From the NCBI RefSeq assembly GCF_000315915.1, contig NC_020192.1:868001-932000 (forward strand): a stretch of 64,000 nt of DNA. Reading direction: 5' to 3'. Below the pieces are notes generated by a model. It was not told where the DNA came from, ran no database searches, and saw nothing but the letters and a program-made list of their open reading frames with translations. Numbering within the stretch: the first letter of the stretch is position 1; every line of letters begins with the position of its first letter. Shown here in pieces: positions 23,790-33,944 of this stretch. The stretch comes from Henningerozyma blattae CBS 6284. Taxonomy: Eukaryota; Ascomycota; Saccharomycetes; Saccharomycetales; Saccharomycetaceae. The position numbers and the translations under genes are program-made.

Positions 23790-24042
23790 TGTAATGTACG
23801 TAACATGACCCTATTTTTTCTTGTATATCAATTATATATATATATTCCATTTTTCCATTTACATACATGTATATTTATATTATTATTATTATTATAAATA
23901 TATATATATATATGTATATTCTATATTCTATATTCTCTATACTGTAAGTATATATAAACTGACCGATCCGTGAAAAAAAAAAACTAATGAGAAATTAAAA
24001 CAGAAGATAAAGAATAAAATAAATAAAAAAAAACCTTAAATA
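23790..24042. other. AT-rich intergenic ATP4-MED8
   Basis: A short spacer contains TATATA runs and ATT/TAT microsatellite sequence near 23875-23915. It must include the ATP4 3' end and the MED8 promoter; no specific site is recognised. Confidence 0.4.
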
Positions 24043-24600
24043 ATGGATGATTCAGCCCACGTGATAGCTCCTCATGTGACCTCTGCAGGTATCCCTACAC
24101 AAGCTCTTGATGCAGCTCGTTTAAGACTAGCACAATTGGCACAATCATTACGAAGGTTACGTGATGAACTAGCACAACCTCGTCCTCCTGCAGCACATAC
24201 TTTAAATGCACAACTTGCAGTAGCACAAGCACAACTAGCATCAGCAGCTGCCACTTTACAGCATTTCCGTTCCACTTTGCGTTCGGCAGTCGCTTACCCA
24301 TCATCTAGTTTTCCCACAACATCTCAAGAGGCTTTATTATTAGCATTACTAAGAACTAAAAGAACTCCAGAAGTAGATGCGGCGCTAGCACGTGCAATCG
24401 ATGCAGGTTCTGATACTACACCTCATGATGATGCACGCGATGGACGTTGGGCTGTTCAAGCTGTAGCAGCAGCACGTGCATTGCATGACGATGAAGAAGA
24501 GGAAGACCCTCGAATGGCTGTGCCTGTACGTACACGTACCACAACAAGTGATAGAGCGGCTGCAGAACAAGTTCTTGGTTTCTGTTTCTCTGGTGTTTGA
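24043..24600 (+). CDS. MED8: Med8, Mediator head-module subunit
   Basis: The 185-residue protein has the conserved Med8 start G-I-P-T-Q-A-L-D-A-A-R-L-R-L-A-Q-L (about 17-33), then S-L-R-R-L-R-D-E-L, then Y-P-S-S-S-F-P-T-T-S-Q-E-A-L-L near 85-100. The C-terminal short helix V-L-G-F-C-F-S-G is the part that in S. cerevisiae Med8 docks on the Med18-Med20 head jaw. Mediator bridges activators and RNA polymerase II. The protein is shorter than S. cerevisiae Med8 (223), and non-conserved positions have largely become Ala and Arg, an unusual composition for this AT-rich region. Its position between ATP4 and MOT1 on + fits YBR193C. Confidence 0.93.
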   Translation: MDDSAHVIAPHVTSAGIPTQALDAARLRLAQLAQSLRRLRDELAQPRPPAAHTLNAQLAVAQAQLASAAATLQHFRSTLRSAVAYPSSSFPTTSQEALLLALLRTKRTPEVDAALARAIDAGSDTTPHDDARDGRWAVQAVAAARALHDDEEEEDPRMAVPVRTRTTTSDRAAAEQVLGFCFSGV

Positions 24601-24639
24601 ATTGTATACAAGCGCATATGTATATGACTGAGTGAGTAA

Positions 24640-24657
24640 GTGTGTGTGTGTGTGTGT
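24640..24657. repeat. TG dinucleotide microsatellite
   Basis: About eight to nine TG units follow the MED8 stop codon. It is a simple repeat, likely variable in length between strains. Confidence 0.85.
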
Positions 24658-25007
24658 ATGTATTATTAAAGATTGAATGATAAGTATTTTGTGCGACTAT
24701 ATTATATATGAGATGCATTTACAACTTACAATGGTAACCGGTACATCTGATCCAAGATATATGAGCAAAAATAGTCTTATATTATTACATTTAAAAAGGT
24801 TTCCATATACTTACTTGTACAACACATAATTTAATCAAAAATTTGTAAAACATTTGTAACTTATATAAATGTTTGTGAATTGTATCTATACCATTATATA
24901 TATATATATATATAATGGCAGCTATATTCTGAAACAAAATACTGTATTTGGCAATATAACATCAGTACACGCAAAATATCAAAATCATAAAAAAAAAATA
25001 TTACGAG

Positions 25008-25268
25008 CACGTGACATTGTGTTCACGTGACCCCAATCACGTAAATGAATTTCAAATTTTCACATGCGTTGCTATCACGTGATACTAATTATCATGTGAC
25101 TTTCAGTTCCACGTGACGTCGCATATCACGTGATTATGTGTAAGTTATGATACCTTTTCCACCTTTTTAATTCGTTTTAAAACCCAAAATACTAATGCTG
25201 CAATAAAAATACAATATATTAAAAGTTGATGGACTACTATTAGTGCCAACTTTTTTCTGCATCACGTG
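25008..25268. promoter_or_regulatory. Cluster of six CACGTG palindromes
   Basis: Perfect CACGTG occurs at 25008, 25024, 25076, 25110, 25127 and 25263, mostly within TCACGTGA or TCACGTGAC contexts. Single-base variants (CACGTA at 25039, CACATG at 25061, CATGTG at 25093) lie between them. This is the core site of the bHLH factor Cbf1 and of Pho4. The density is far higher than elsewhere in the window. Which factor binds and which gene responds (MOT1 is nearest downstream) is inference. Confidence 0.7.
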
Positions 25269-25778
25269 ATCTCAGTATCACGCGACCTAGTTTACTCCTT
25301 TCCGGTAATATCCTAAACAGGCAAGCTGCAAATTTTCACGCGATGGCCGGAAAATCGCAAAACGTCGCGAAACCATTGAAAAAATTGAAACGCGACGACC
25401 AAAGCGAAAAGTATTTAAACGCGATGATTTCCTGGGTTTGAAGCCCGAATGGGCGGCTACTAGGGACAGATGCCGCCGTTTCTATATTAAATAAGTTCAA
25501 ATAAGTTTTCATATAGAATAATTATAATCATTTATTATATTTTTTTTTTTTTACACTCATTGCAATAATATATTTTGTTATATTTTGTTATAAAATTGCA
25601 TAGATTTATATATAGAGATAATTTCCTCAAGAGAAATAAATCGCAAAAAAATAGAAAATTAAAAGGAAAAAAAATATAGAAAGTTTTAAAGAAATTGAAA
25701 AAAATATAACACCCAAATAATAATTATTCATTAATTAGTCAAATTCCATCACTTCTACTACACATATAATTCATACCA

Positions 25779-28700
25779 ATGACTTCACAAGTATCAAGGT
25801 TGGACAGACAAGTGGTGTTGTTGGAAACAGGTTCCACTCAAGTGGTACGTAATATGGCTGCTGATCAATTGGCCGATTTAGCTAAACAGCATCCAGAAGA
25901 CATTCTTTCGCTGATATCTAGGGTATACCCTTTTCTCCTGGCAAAAAAATGGGAAACAAGAGTCACCGCGGCAAGAGCATTTGGTGGTATAATGGCTCAT
26001 TACCCTATTTGGGAGGCCGATACCGACTCAATAAAAACTGAAAGCATACCAACAATAAAAGAGGAAGATTTCCATAACGATCTATCTCATATGTATTCTT
26101 TAGATCAATGGGATATGTCTTCGCTTCTAAAATCTGGGAAAACTTTACTGGCGTCAGGTACAGAAGAATATTCTGTTGATGAAGTTCCTACAAAATCATT
26201 AAAGACACAATCATCCAGTACTCCAAATTCAAATTCGAATTCAAATTCAAATTCAACAGCTACCTCTAGTTCAGCACCTCCTGCTTCTAAAAAATCTGCA
26301 AGAATGATGGCCATGCAAAAGAGAAAACAAAGGATGAAATCAAAAACAGTATCCCCTACTGCTCCAACAACAACTATAACGTCAACATCGAATTCTTCGG
26401 AATTTAAAAACCCAAAACTATCGTTAAAGCAAAAAGACACTCCCTCTTCAACTTTACAGTCAGCCAAAATTGCTAAAGATAAATTAATATTAGAAAAATT
26501 TATTGATCAACAAAATGAAACTTGTTGGCCAGTACAACCAATTTATGATTTACTTCTGAATAATTTGATAGATGAAAATTGGGAAATTAGACACGGCTCC
26601 TCTTTAGGACTTCGAGATTTATTGAAAAAACATTCTTCATCCATTGGTAAATTATCTAATTTAAATCAAGAGGAAAATAATAAAAGAAATCTAAAGTATT
26701 TAGAAGATTTAGCCACAAGAATCATTACCATCTTTACATTAGATAGATTTGGTGATTATGTTTATGATACAGTAGTGGCACCAGTACGAGAATCTGCTGC
26801 TCAAACATTGGCCACTTTAATACATGATTTAAAAGATATAACTCTATTAACTAAAATATTTAATTCTTTGAAAATTTTGGTACTACAAAATAATCAAGAA
26901 TTTAAGAGTGATACAGGTATAAGAAAAATTTGGGAAGCCACTCATGGTGGGCTATTAGGTTTACGTTATTTTGTCTCTATAAAGACTGATTTCATTTTAC
27001 AAAATAATTATTTAAATGATATTATTGATATTGTCATTTATGGTTTAAATCAAACCGATGACGATATCAAAAGTGTGGCTACTTCAATTCTAATACCAAT
27101 TACCAATGAATTTATTAATTTAAATAATGAAAAAATAGATGTGGTATTAACAACAACTTGGGCTTCACTTTCTCAATTAGATGATGATTTATCCTCTTCA
27201 GTAGGGTCTGTCATGGATCTTCTATCTAATTTGTGTCAACATGAAAAAATTTTAGATATTTTGAAATTAAAGGCAGTTCAATTCCCTTCGGAATGGTCAT
27301 TTAAATCTTTAGTCCCCAAATTATATCCATTTTTAAGACATTCAATCTCCTCAGTAAGAAAATCTGTATTAAATTTATTATTAACTTTTTTAAATTTAAA
27401 AGATGATTCTACAAAATCTTGGATTAATGGTAAAATTTTTAAATTAATTTTTCAAAATATTTTATTTGAACAAAATGATGAAATTTTAAAATTATCTTTC
27501 CAATTGTATCAATTATTATTAAATCAATATAAGTCAAAACATACTGAAAAATCAATAGATCATATATTTAGTAAGCATTTACAGCCAATGTTACATCTAT
27601 TAAATACTCCAATAGGTGAAAACGGTAAAAATTATAGTATGGAAACTCAATATATTTTAAAGCCTTCTATTAATTATAAATTACATCCAGAGAAGAAAAG
27701 ATCTTTGTCAAATCCACAAGTTTCAATTTCAAATCCACAAGATTCAACTTCAAATTCAAATTCCGTTAAAGATTCCTCAGATATACCAATCCCGGAATCT
27801 ATTCTAAATGAACATATTAATATAGATGTCCCCATGATTAATGGTGATATTGCTCTGTTAGGTCCAGAAATTATTTATAATACAAGAATCCTAGCGGCTA
27901 AAGCGTTTGGTTTAACATTATCCTATTTTAAATTCCAAATATTAAAACCATTTTTCGAAAAAGTCTTGGTCCGTTGTTTGGAATTACCTTATGCAACTCC
28001 AAGATTATTATGTGCAATTATAATGTCTACATTTTGTAAAGAAATTAAATCCAAAAATATTTCCATCGATAAAGATAATAATAACCTAATTGAATTGGTT
28101 TCAAATTGTTTTGGTCCATTAATGTATGAACAATTATCATCTCCTTCAACTTCATTACCTTCATTTAGAGAAATTGTTCCATGTTTAAAAGCTTTAAGAA
28201 CTCAATGTCAAACCCTTTTAACTACTTTTGTAGATGTAGGTATGTTACCACAACATAAATTACCAACGGTCGCAGTCATCGTTCAAGGTGAAAAAGATGC
28301 TGGTCAACAAGCTTTTAGTATTGAAATGGCTGAGAAAATTTGTAACGAATATTACGATAAATTATTTAAATCAATGAATAACTCTTATAAATTATTAGCC
28401 AAAAAACCTTTAGAAGATGCAAAGAATAGAGTTTTATTCAACGTTCAATTAGCTAAGGAAGCTCAATCTTCAAGAACTTCAGGTATAGTAGCCAACTATT
28501 CCTCAGCTTATTTATTGTTCAATGGATTACCTACAAAATTGAACCCAATCATTAGATCTCTAATGGATAGTATAAAAGAAGAAAAAAATCAAACTTTACA
28601 ACAAATGTCAGGTGATTCCATAATTTATCTATTAAATCTTTTAATTGAAAATAAAAGAATCAATGTCTTAAATAAAATCATTAAAAATTTATGTGGGTTT

Positions 28701-31384
28701 ATTTGTGTGGATACTTCAGAAGTTCCGGAATTTAAACAACAAATCCCATCGAATAATAATCCTGATTCAATATCAAATGATGATTATATCTTGACTTTAA
28801 TCAAAGAAAAGACTTCATTAGCTGTTCAAGATGATGCAAATCTTTTAAGAATGACTCAAGAAGCGCAAATTAAAAGAAAAGGTGCTTTATATACTCTAAT
28901 GCAAATTTTCGGAACTTATGGTACCCAAGTATTTGATAAAATTGAATTTTTGAAAAATCATATTTTTGATCCACTAGATAAATTAAATTCTATTGCCAAA
29001 GATGATCAATCAGAGATAACTGATTCTTTAGGTCAATCAATGGTTGATTCCTTGGGCATGCTAAGAGCTCTTTATGGTTCTATGGACAAGAAATTCCATG
29101 AAGAATTTATAATTCCTTATTTCCCCATCATTTTAAAATTTTTGACTTCAAAATTTTCTGTTTTCCGTTATTCTGCTGCAAGAACGTTTGCTGATTTTGC
29201 CAAGGCTTCACCTGTTCAAGTTATGACTTTCATCATCAGAAATGTTTTACCCCTTTTAAATAATGCTGGTTCTGTAATTGATCGTCAAGGTTCTGTAGAA
29301 TTGATTTATCACATGTCTTTGTCAATGGAAACTGATATCTTACCTTATGTCATATTTTTAATTGTTCCATTATTAGGTAGAATGAGTGATTCTAATCAAG
29401 ATGTTAGAAATTTAGCAACTACTACTTTTGCATCAATTATTAAATTGGTTCCATTAGAAGAAGGTATAAAAGATCCAGAGGGATTACCAGAAGACTTAAT
29501 GCAAGGTCGTGAAAGGGAGCGTGATTTCATTCAACAAATGATGGATCCTTCAAAGGCTCAAGAATTTAAAGTCCCTGTCGCTATTAAAGCTACTTTAAGA
29601 AAATATCAACAAGATGGTGTTAATTGGTTAGCTTTCTTAAATAAATATCATTTACATGGTATTTTATGTGATGATATGGGGTTAGGTAAAACTTTACAAA
29701 CGATTTGTATTATGGCAAGTGATCAATATTTAAGAAAACAAGAGTACGAAGAAACAAAATCAATAGAATCAAGGCCTTTACCTTCATTAATTATTTGTCC
29801 ACCTTCTTTGACAGGTCATTGGGAATCTGAATTCGAACAATATGCACCATTTTTGAAAATTTTAGTTTATGCTGGTGGTCCCTCCGTTCGTGTTCCATTA
29901 AGAAGTCAATTAAATGCCTCAGATATTATTGTTACTTCCTATGATGTCACTAGGAATGATTCTGACATTCTATCTAAATTGGATTATAATTATTGTGTCT
30001 TAGATGAAGGTCATATTATTAAAAACTCCCAATCTAAACTGGCTAAGGCTGTAAAACAAATAAGAGCTAATCATAGATTAATCTTAACAGGTACACCAAT
30101 TCAAAACAACGTCGTTGAATTGTGGTCCTTATTTGATTACTTGATGCCAGGTTTTCTTGGTACTGAAAAATCATTTCAGGAAAGATTTGCCAAACCAATC
30201 GCAGCTTCAAGAAACAGTAGAACTTCATCAAAAGAACAAGAAGCTGGTGCATTAGCATTAGAAGCGTTACATAAACAAGTTTTGCCATTTATGTTGAGAA
30301 GATTAAAGGAAGATGTCCTACAAGATTTACCTCCAAAGATTATTCAAGATTATTATTGTGAATTAAGTGATCTTCAAAAACAATTATATCAAGATTTTGC
30401 AAAGAAACAAAAGAATGTCGTTGAAAAAGATATTGAAAATCCAGCAGAAATGGATAATAAACAACATATTTTCCAAGCTTTACAATATATGAGAAAATTA
30501 TGTAATCATCCATCTTTAGTTTTATCCCCAGGTCATCCACAATTGGCACAAGTAGAAAGCTATTTAAAACAAACAGGTTTAGAATTGCATGATATTGTTA
30601 ATGCTCCAAAATTAAACGCTTTACGCACATTATTATTCGAGTGTGGTATTGGTGAAGAAGATATGGAAAAGAAATCTACAAGTTCCTTACAAAGTCAATT
30701 ATTAAAGACTGAAAATGTTATTTCTCAACATCGTGCTTTGATTTTCTGTCAATTGAAAGATATGTTGGATATGGTGGAAAATGATCTTTTCAAAAAATAT
30801 ATGCCCTCTGTAACATATATGAGATTGGATGGTAGTGTTGATCCTAGAAATAGACAAGAAGTGGTTAAGAAGTTTAATGAGGATCCATCTATTGATTGTC
30901 TATTATTGACTACCAAAGTTGGTGGTTTAGGTTTAAATTTGACTGGTGCTGATACTGTTATCTTTGTAGAGCATGATTGGAATCCAATGAATGATTTACA
31001 AGCCATGGATCGTGCTCATAGATTAGGTCAAAAGAAGGTTGTTAATGTTTATAGAATTATTACAAAGGCCACTTTGGAAGAAAAAATTATGGGTTTACAG
31101 AAATTTAAAATGAATATTGCTTCTACAATTGTTAATCAGCAAAATAGTGGTCTTGCATCTATGGATACAAACCAATTATTAGATTTATTTGATGCCGATA
31201 ATGTTCCATCTCAAGAATCAGAAGAAAGGCAAAGAATGGCGCTTTACAAGTGGATGATATTGCAAATGAAACTGGTTTGAGTGGTAAGGCAAGAGAAGCT
31301 TTAGGAGAATTAAAAGAATTATGGGATTCCTCTCAATATGAGGAGGAATATAATTTGGATAATTTCATAAAAACTTTGCATTAA
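25779..31384 (+). CDS. MOT1: Mot1, Swi2/Snf2 ATPase that removes TBP from DNA (apparent frameshift near the end)
   Basis: The N-terminal half is a HEAT-repeat array that grips TBP, interrupted by an Asn/Ser-rich insert (about 150-170). The ATPase begins with L-R-K-Y-Q-Q-D-G-V-N-W near 1273, has the nucleotide loop D-D-M-G-L-G-K-T near 1296, the Mot1-type D-E-G-H box near 1409, and helicase motifs V and VI (V-G-G-L-G-L-N-L; D-R-A-H-R-L-G-Q). The frame from 25779 stops at 31280 after 1833 codons, but the next frame at 31253-31384 encodes a strongly conserved Mot1 C-terminus (D-I-A-N-E-T-G-L-S-G-K, then Y-E-E-E-Y-N-L-D). One missing A in the AAA at 31225-31227 would join them to about 1868 residues, against 1867 in S. 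cerevisiae. Coordinates cover both parts. Confidence 0.96.
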
Positions 31385-31883
31385 AAGTCACTCGAAACTT
31401 TTTTTTTCTATTATTTCAACGTTATGTTTTTTTATTATTATTAATATTGATAACTCCATTTTTTCAATTATTTACTTTTGCATGGTATTTTATTTTGTTC
31501 TAATTATTATACACCGTACATTTTTGCATACTTTTTTTATGGTTTAATTATATTCTCAGGATATAGATGTTTATTTCATTGGAGTAATATCATAATTACT
31601 CTCAATTTGTATTATTATAACTACTGTATATGTAACTACTTAATATTATATTTTTAGTATTAATTATTAATTTGCTGATTTTTTTTCATGCTCAATTCAA
31701 ATATTTTTTTTTGGTTTAATTCTTAAATATTTAATGTTGATGGTTGTACACATCCGTACATTCTCAATTACAAATTTAAAGTAATCATAATATTATGCAG
31801 GTATATCTGTTTTTATTAAAATGGCTATCATATATATAGCAAGATAGAACAATAGTTTGCTTTTAAGAGAAAATAAATTTTAA
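31385..31883. other. Intergenic region MOT1-NTC20
   Basis: About 500 very AT-rich bases with poly(T) tracts near 31400-31410 and 31700-31715. No gene or factor site is recognised. It must hold the MOT1 polyadenylation site and the next gene's promoter. Confidence 0.4.
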
Positions 31884-32489
31884 ATGATATCATCAGTGGT
31901 ACTCAATCAATTAAATAAGAGAAGAAAAAGGATTGAAAGAATACGAAGTAATATAACAACAAATGAGCTCGAGGATAAATCAGAGAATCCTACTAAAAAA
32001 ATAAAAATATCAAAAGATACAAATAATGAAGTAGCTCAAGAGAAATATATAGAATCAACTATTATACAAAATCAACTAACTAGTGAAAAAGATACTAACA
32101 AAGATGGCGTTGATAAAAATAGTGATGAAGATAGTAATGAAAAAGATGATATCGAGGATATAAAGGAGAATATTGAAACTACTGAAGATGATAAAGATGA
32201 TAAATATACAGCCGACTTTAAATTAAAATTAAAACCAAAATTAGATGAACTTCGAAAAAGAACAGATAAAGCTTTAAAAGATGCTTTGCGTCGTAGACTT
32301 CTTGAAGAGGCAATTGAGCCCATTGATGAAAAAAGCAATAATATTGGATCTCAAGATACTGAATCGACAGAAAATCTAAATAATAATAGCAATTTTCAAA
32401 ACACTGTGGAGGATTCCACTGAAGAATCTGAAAAAGTTAGTAATGGAATAAGTGATTCTGAAATAGCTAAAGAGCAGCCTGTTGTTTAG
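31884..32489 (+). CDS. NTC20: Probable Ntc20, Prp19-complex splicing subunit
   Basis: A 201-residue, highly charged protein. The clearest similarity is a helix near residues 110-140, D-F-K-L-K-L-K-P-K-L-D-E-L-R-K-R-T-D-K, followed by R-R-R-L-L-E-E, matching the conserved C-terminal helix I recall for S. cerevisiae Ntc20 (YBR188C, 140 residues). Ntc20 belongs to the Prp19-associated complex that stabilises U5 and U6 in the activated spliceosome. The convergent arrangement with GDT1 (YBR187W) is the S. cerevisiae one and is strong support. The N-terminus (L-N-Q-L-N-K-R-R-K-R-I) and the acidic linker are weakly conserved, so this is a moderate-confidence call. Confidence 0.68.
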   Translation: MISSVVLNQLNKRRKRIERIRSNITTNELEDKSENPTKKIKISKDTNNEVAQEKYIESTIIQNQLTSEKDTNKDGVDKNSDEDSNEKDDIEDIKENIETTEDDKDDKYTADFKLKLKPKLDELRKRTDKALKDALRRRLLEEAIEPIDEKSNNIGSQDTESTENLNNNSNFQNTVEDSTEESEKVSNGISDSEIAKEQPVV

Positions 32490-32651
32490 AATATTAGTAT
32501 TCGAATCAACCTCTGATAATAATATAAGTAAGCAATTGTATATTACACAAGTCTATAAATATTATAATAGTGCACAATAATTAATTATATAAAAATTTAT
32601 CAATATTACGATACTGAGCCTTTTCAGTAAAAGAATTTTATATTAATTTAA

Positions 32652-33521
32652 TTATTCATAGGTAGAAACGGCATCATATAAATAGATGATACCAAATAAG
32701 AAGAAACAAGCAGACCCAGCCAATGTGACATTTCTCAAACTAATTTTACCTGCTAATAGCATACCACCAATAATAGCAACACCGGTACAAGCAATATGGC
32801 CGATGACTGCACCTGCAATAACATACCAATATTGACTATCAGAAGCCAAAGCAATAATACTTATTTGAGAACGATCACCAAATTCAGCAAGGAAAATCAT
32901 AACAAAGATTTGAATCCATAGTGGTGATAGAACTAAGGATGCTAAGTTATAAATTTGAGAAGTAAACTTTTGGGCAGCAGTTTCTGGTTGTTTGGGTCCC
33001 TTGGTACCACTTTCAATGCTATCATTTTGAGCGTTGATGGAATCAGCAGCTAATTCTTCTTCAACTTCAGCTAATTCCTCTTCAACCCCAGTATTTTTAT
33101 CCATAGCTAAACCTTCTTTGCATAATTTATAACCAAATACGAAGAAAAGGCCAGCAGCAAGTAGTTTGGCCATGTATTCTGGAATAAAAGACACGAATGT
33201 ATGGCCAGCAAGACCGGAAAGAACAGTCATAATAGCAAGAGAAGTAGCAGAAGCAGAAAAGACAATCCATCTTGAATTGCGCATAGCCATTAAAGCAGCA
33301 ATTAAAAAAGTTTTATCTCCAATTTCGGAGGCACTAATCATGGAGATGGCCATTAAAAATGATTGATAACCTTTGACTGGAGAACCATCATTGTTGTTAT
33401 TAGTTGAAACAGTTGGTCTAGTGGCTTCAGTAGTTCCAGTCATAGCTGAATCAACCAATTGAGAAGCTACCAGTGGAAGTAAAGTAATAACTAAATAGAA
33501 TAATCTAGCTGCAGATTTCAT
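32652..33521 (-). CDS. GDT1: Gdt1, Golgi calcium/manganese transporter (UPF0016/TMEM165 family)
   Basis: The 289-residue membrane protein has a signal peptide (residues about 1-20, L-F-Y-L-V-I-T-L-L-P-L-V-A-S) and two copies of the family's defining E-x-G-D motif: S-E-I-G-D-K-T near 65 and A-E-F-G-D-R-S near 214. Each lies in a repeat of three membrane helices, with an acidic loop between the halves (about 140-170). Gdt1 moves Ca2+ and Mn2+ into the Golgi and supports glycosylation; human TMEM165 is the relative. Length is close to S. cerevisiae (280). It is convergent with NTC20 and tandem with PCH2 on the minus strand, as YBR186W-YBR188C. Confidence 0.96.
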   Translation of the reverse strand: MKSAARLFYLVITLLPLVASQLVDSAMTGTTEATRPTVSTNNNNDGSPVKGYQSFLMAISMISASEIGDKTFLIAALMAMRNSRWIVFSASATSLAIMTVLSGLAGHTFVSFIPEYMAKLLAAGLFFVFGYKLCKEGLAMDKNTGVEEELAEVEEELAADSINAQNDSIESGTKGPKQPETAAQKFTSQIYNLASLVLSPLWIQIFVMIFLAEFGDRSQISIIALASDSQYWYVIAGAVIGHIACTGVAIIGGMLLAGKISLRNVTLAGSACFFLFGIIYLYDAVSTYE

Positions 33522-33944
33522 TTTCAGCTTGAATAAATATGTTAAAATTACTGGTGCTTAATGCTTCAGATCCAGTACTTCAGGCTTGTGAAGATTCTAA
33601 TTAAATAGACCCAAAAAAAAATTGGTAACAAGAGTATATTAGAAAATATAAAGTTATTTGATAAAGCTAATGATGTTAATTTATTATGCAGAAATTCCTA
33701 GTGCAAAACTATCATCTATGGTAAAGGAGAATCAATTAAAATCTATAGCGGTTTTTTCCTAAAAAAATATATTTCAAATACGTCGATGAAAAATTGTTTC
33801 ACGCGGATTACTAAGAAGAGAGTTCTACTAGATCAGGAACTATCAATAACTAAATTACCCTATCGTGTGTTTAATTGTGAATCCAATAATATGATTGATA
33901 TGGATATGAGTGATAATCTGCAAATATTTTAAAAAAGTGTTTTA
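33522..33944 (-). promoter_or_regulatory. GDT1 upstream / PCH2 downstream region
   Basis: About 420 bases between the GDT1 start and the PCH2 stop in exon 2. Poly(A)/T tracts are present. The + frame at 33910-34116 overlaps PCH2 exon 2 antisense and is not a gene. Confidence 0.45.

Larger units (their letters stand above)
24601..25778 (+). promoter_or_regulatory. MED8 3' region and MOT1 upstream region
   Basis: About 1.18 kb without a supported gene. It contains a TG microsatellite (24640-24657), a TA run (24894-24914), a dense cluster of CACGTG palindromes (25008-25268), CG-containing CACGCG/ACGCGA elements (25279-25425), and T/A-rich leader sequence before MOT1. The 25.0-25.45 kb part is visibly richer in CG dinucleotides than its surroundings. 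Confidence 0.55.

Noticed and set aside
25000..25300. Centromere from the CACGTG cluster
   Set aside because: CDEI-like sites are present, but no TTTCCGAA element with an AT-rich spacer was seen nearby.
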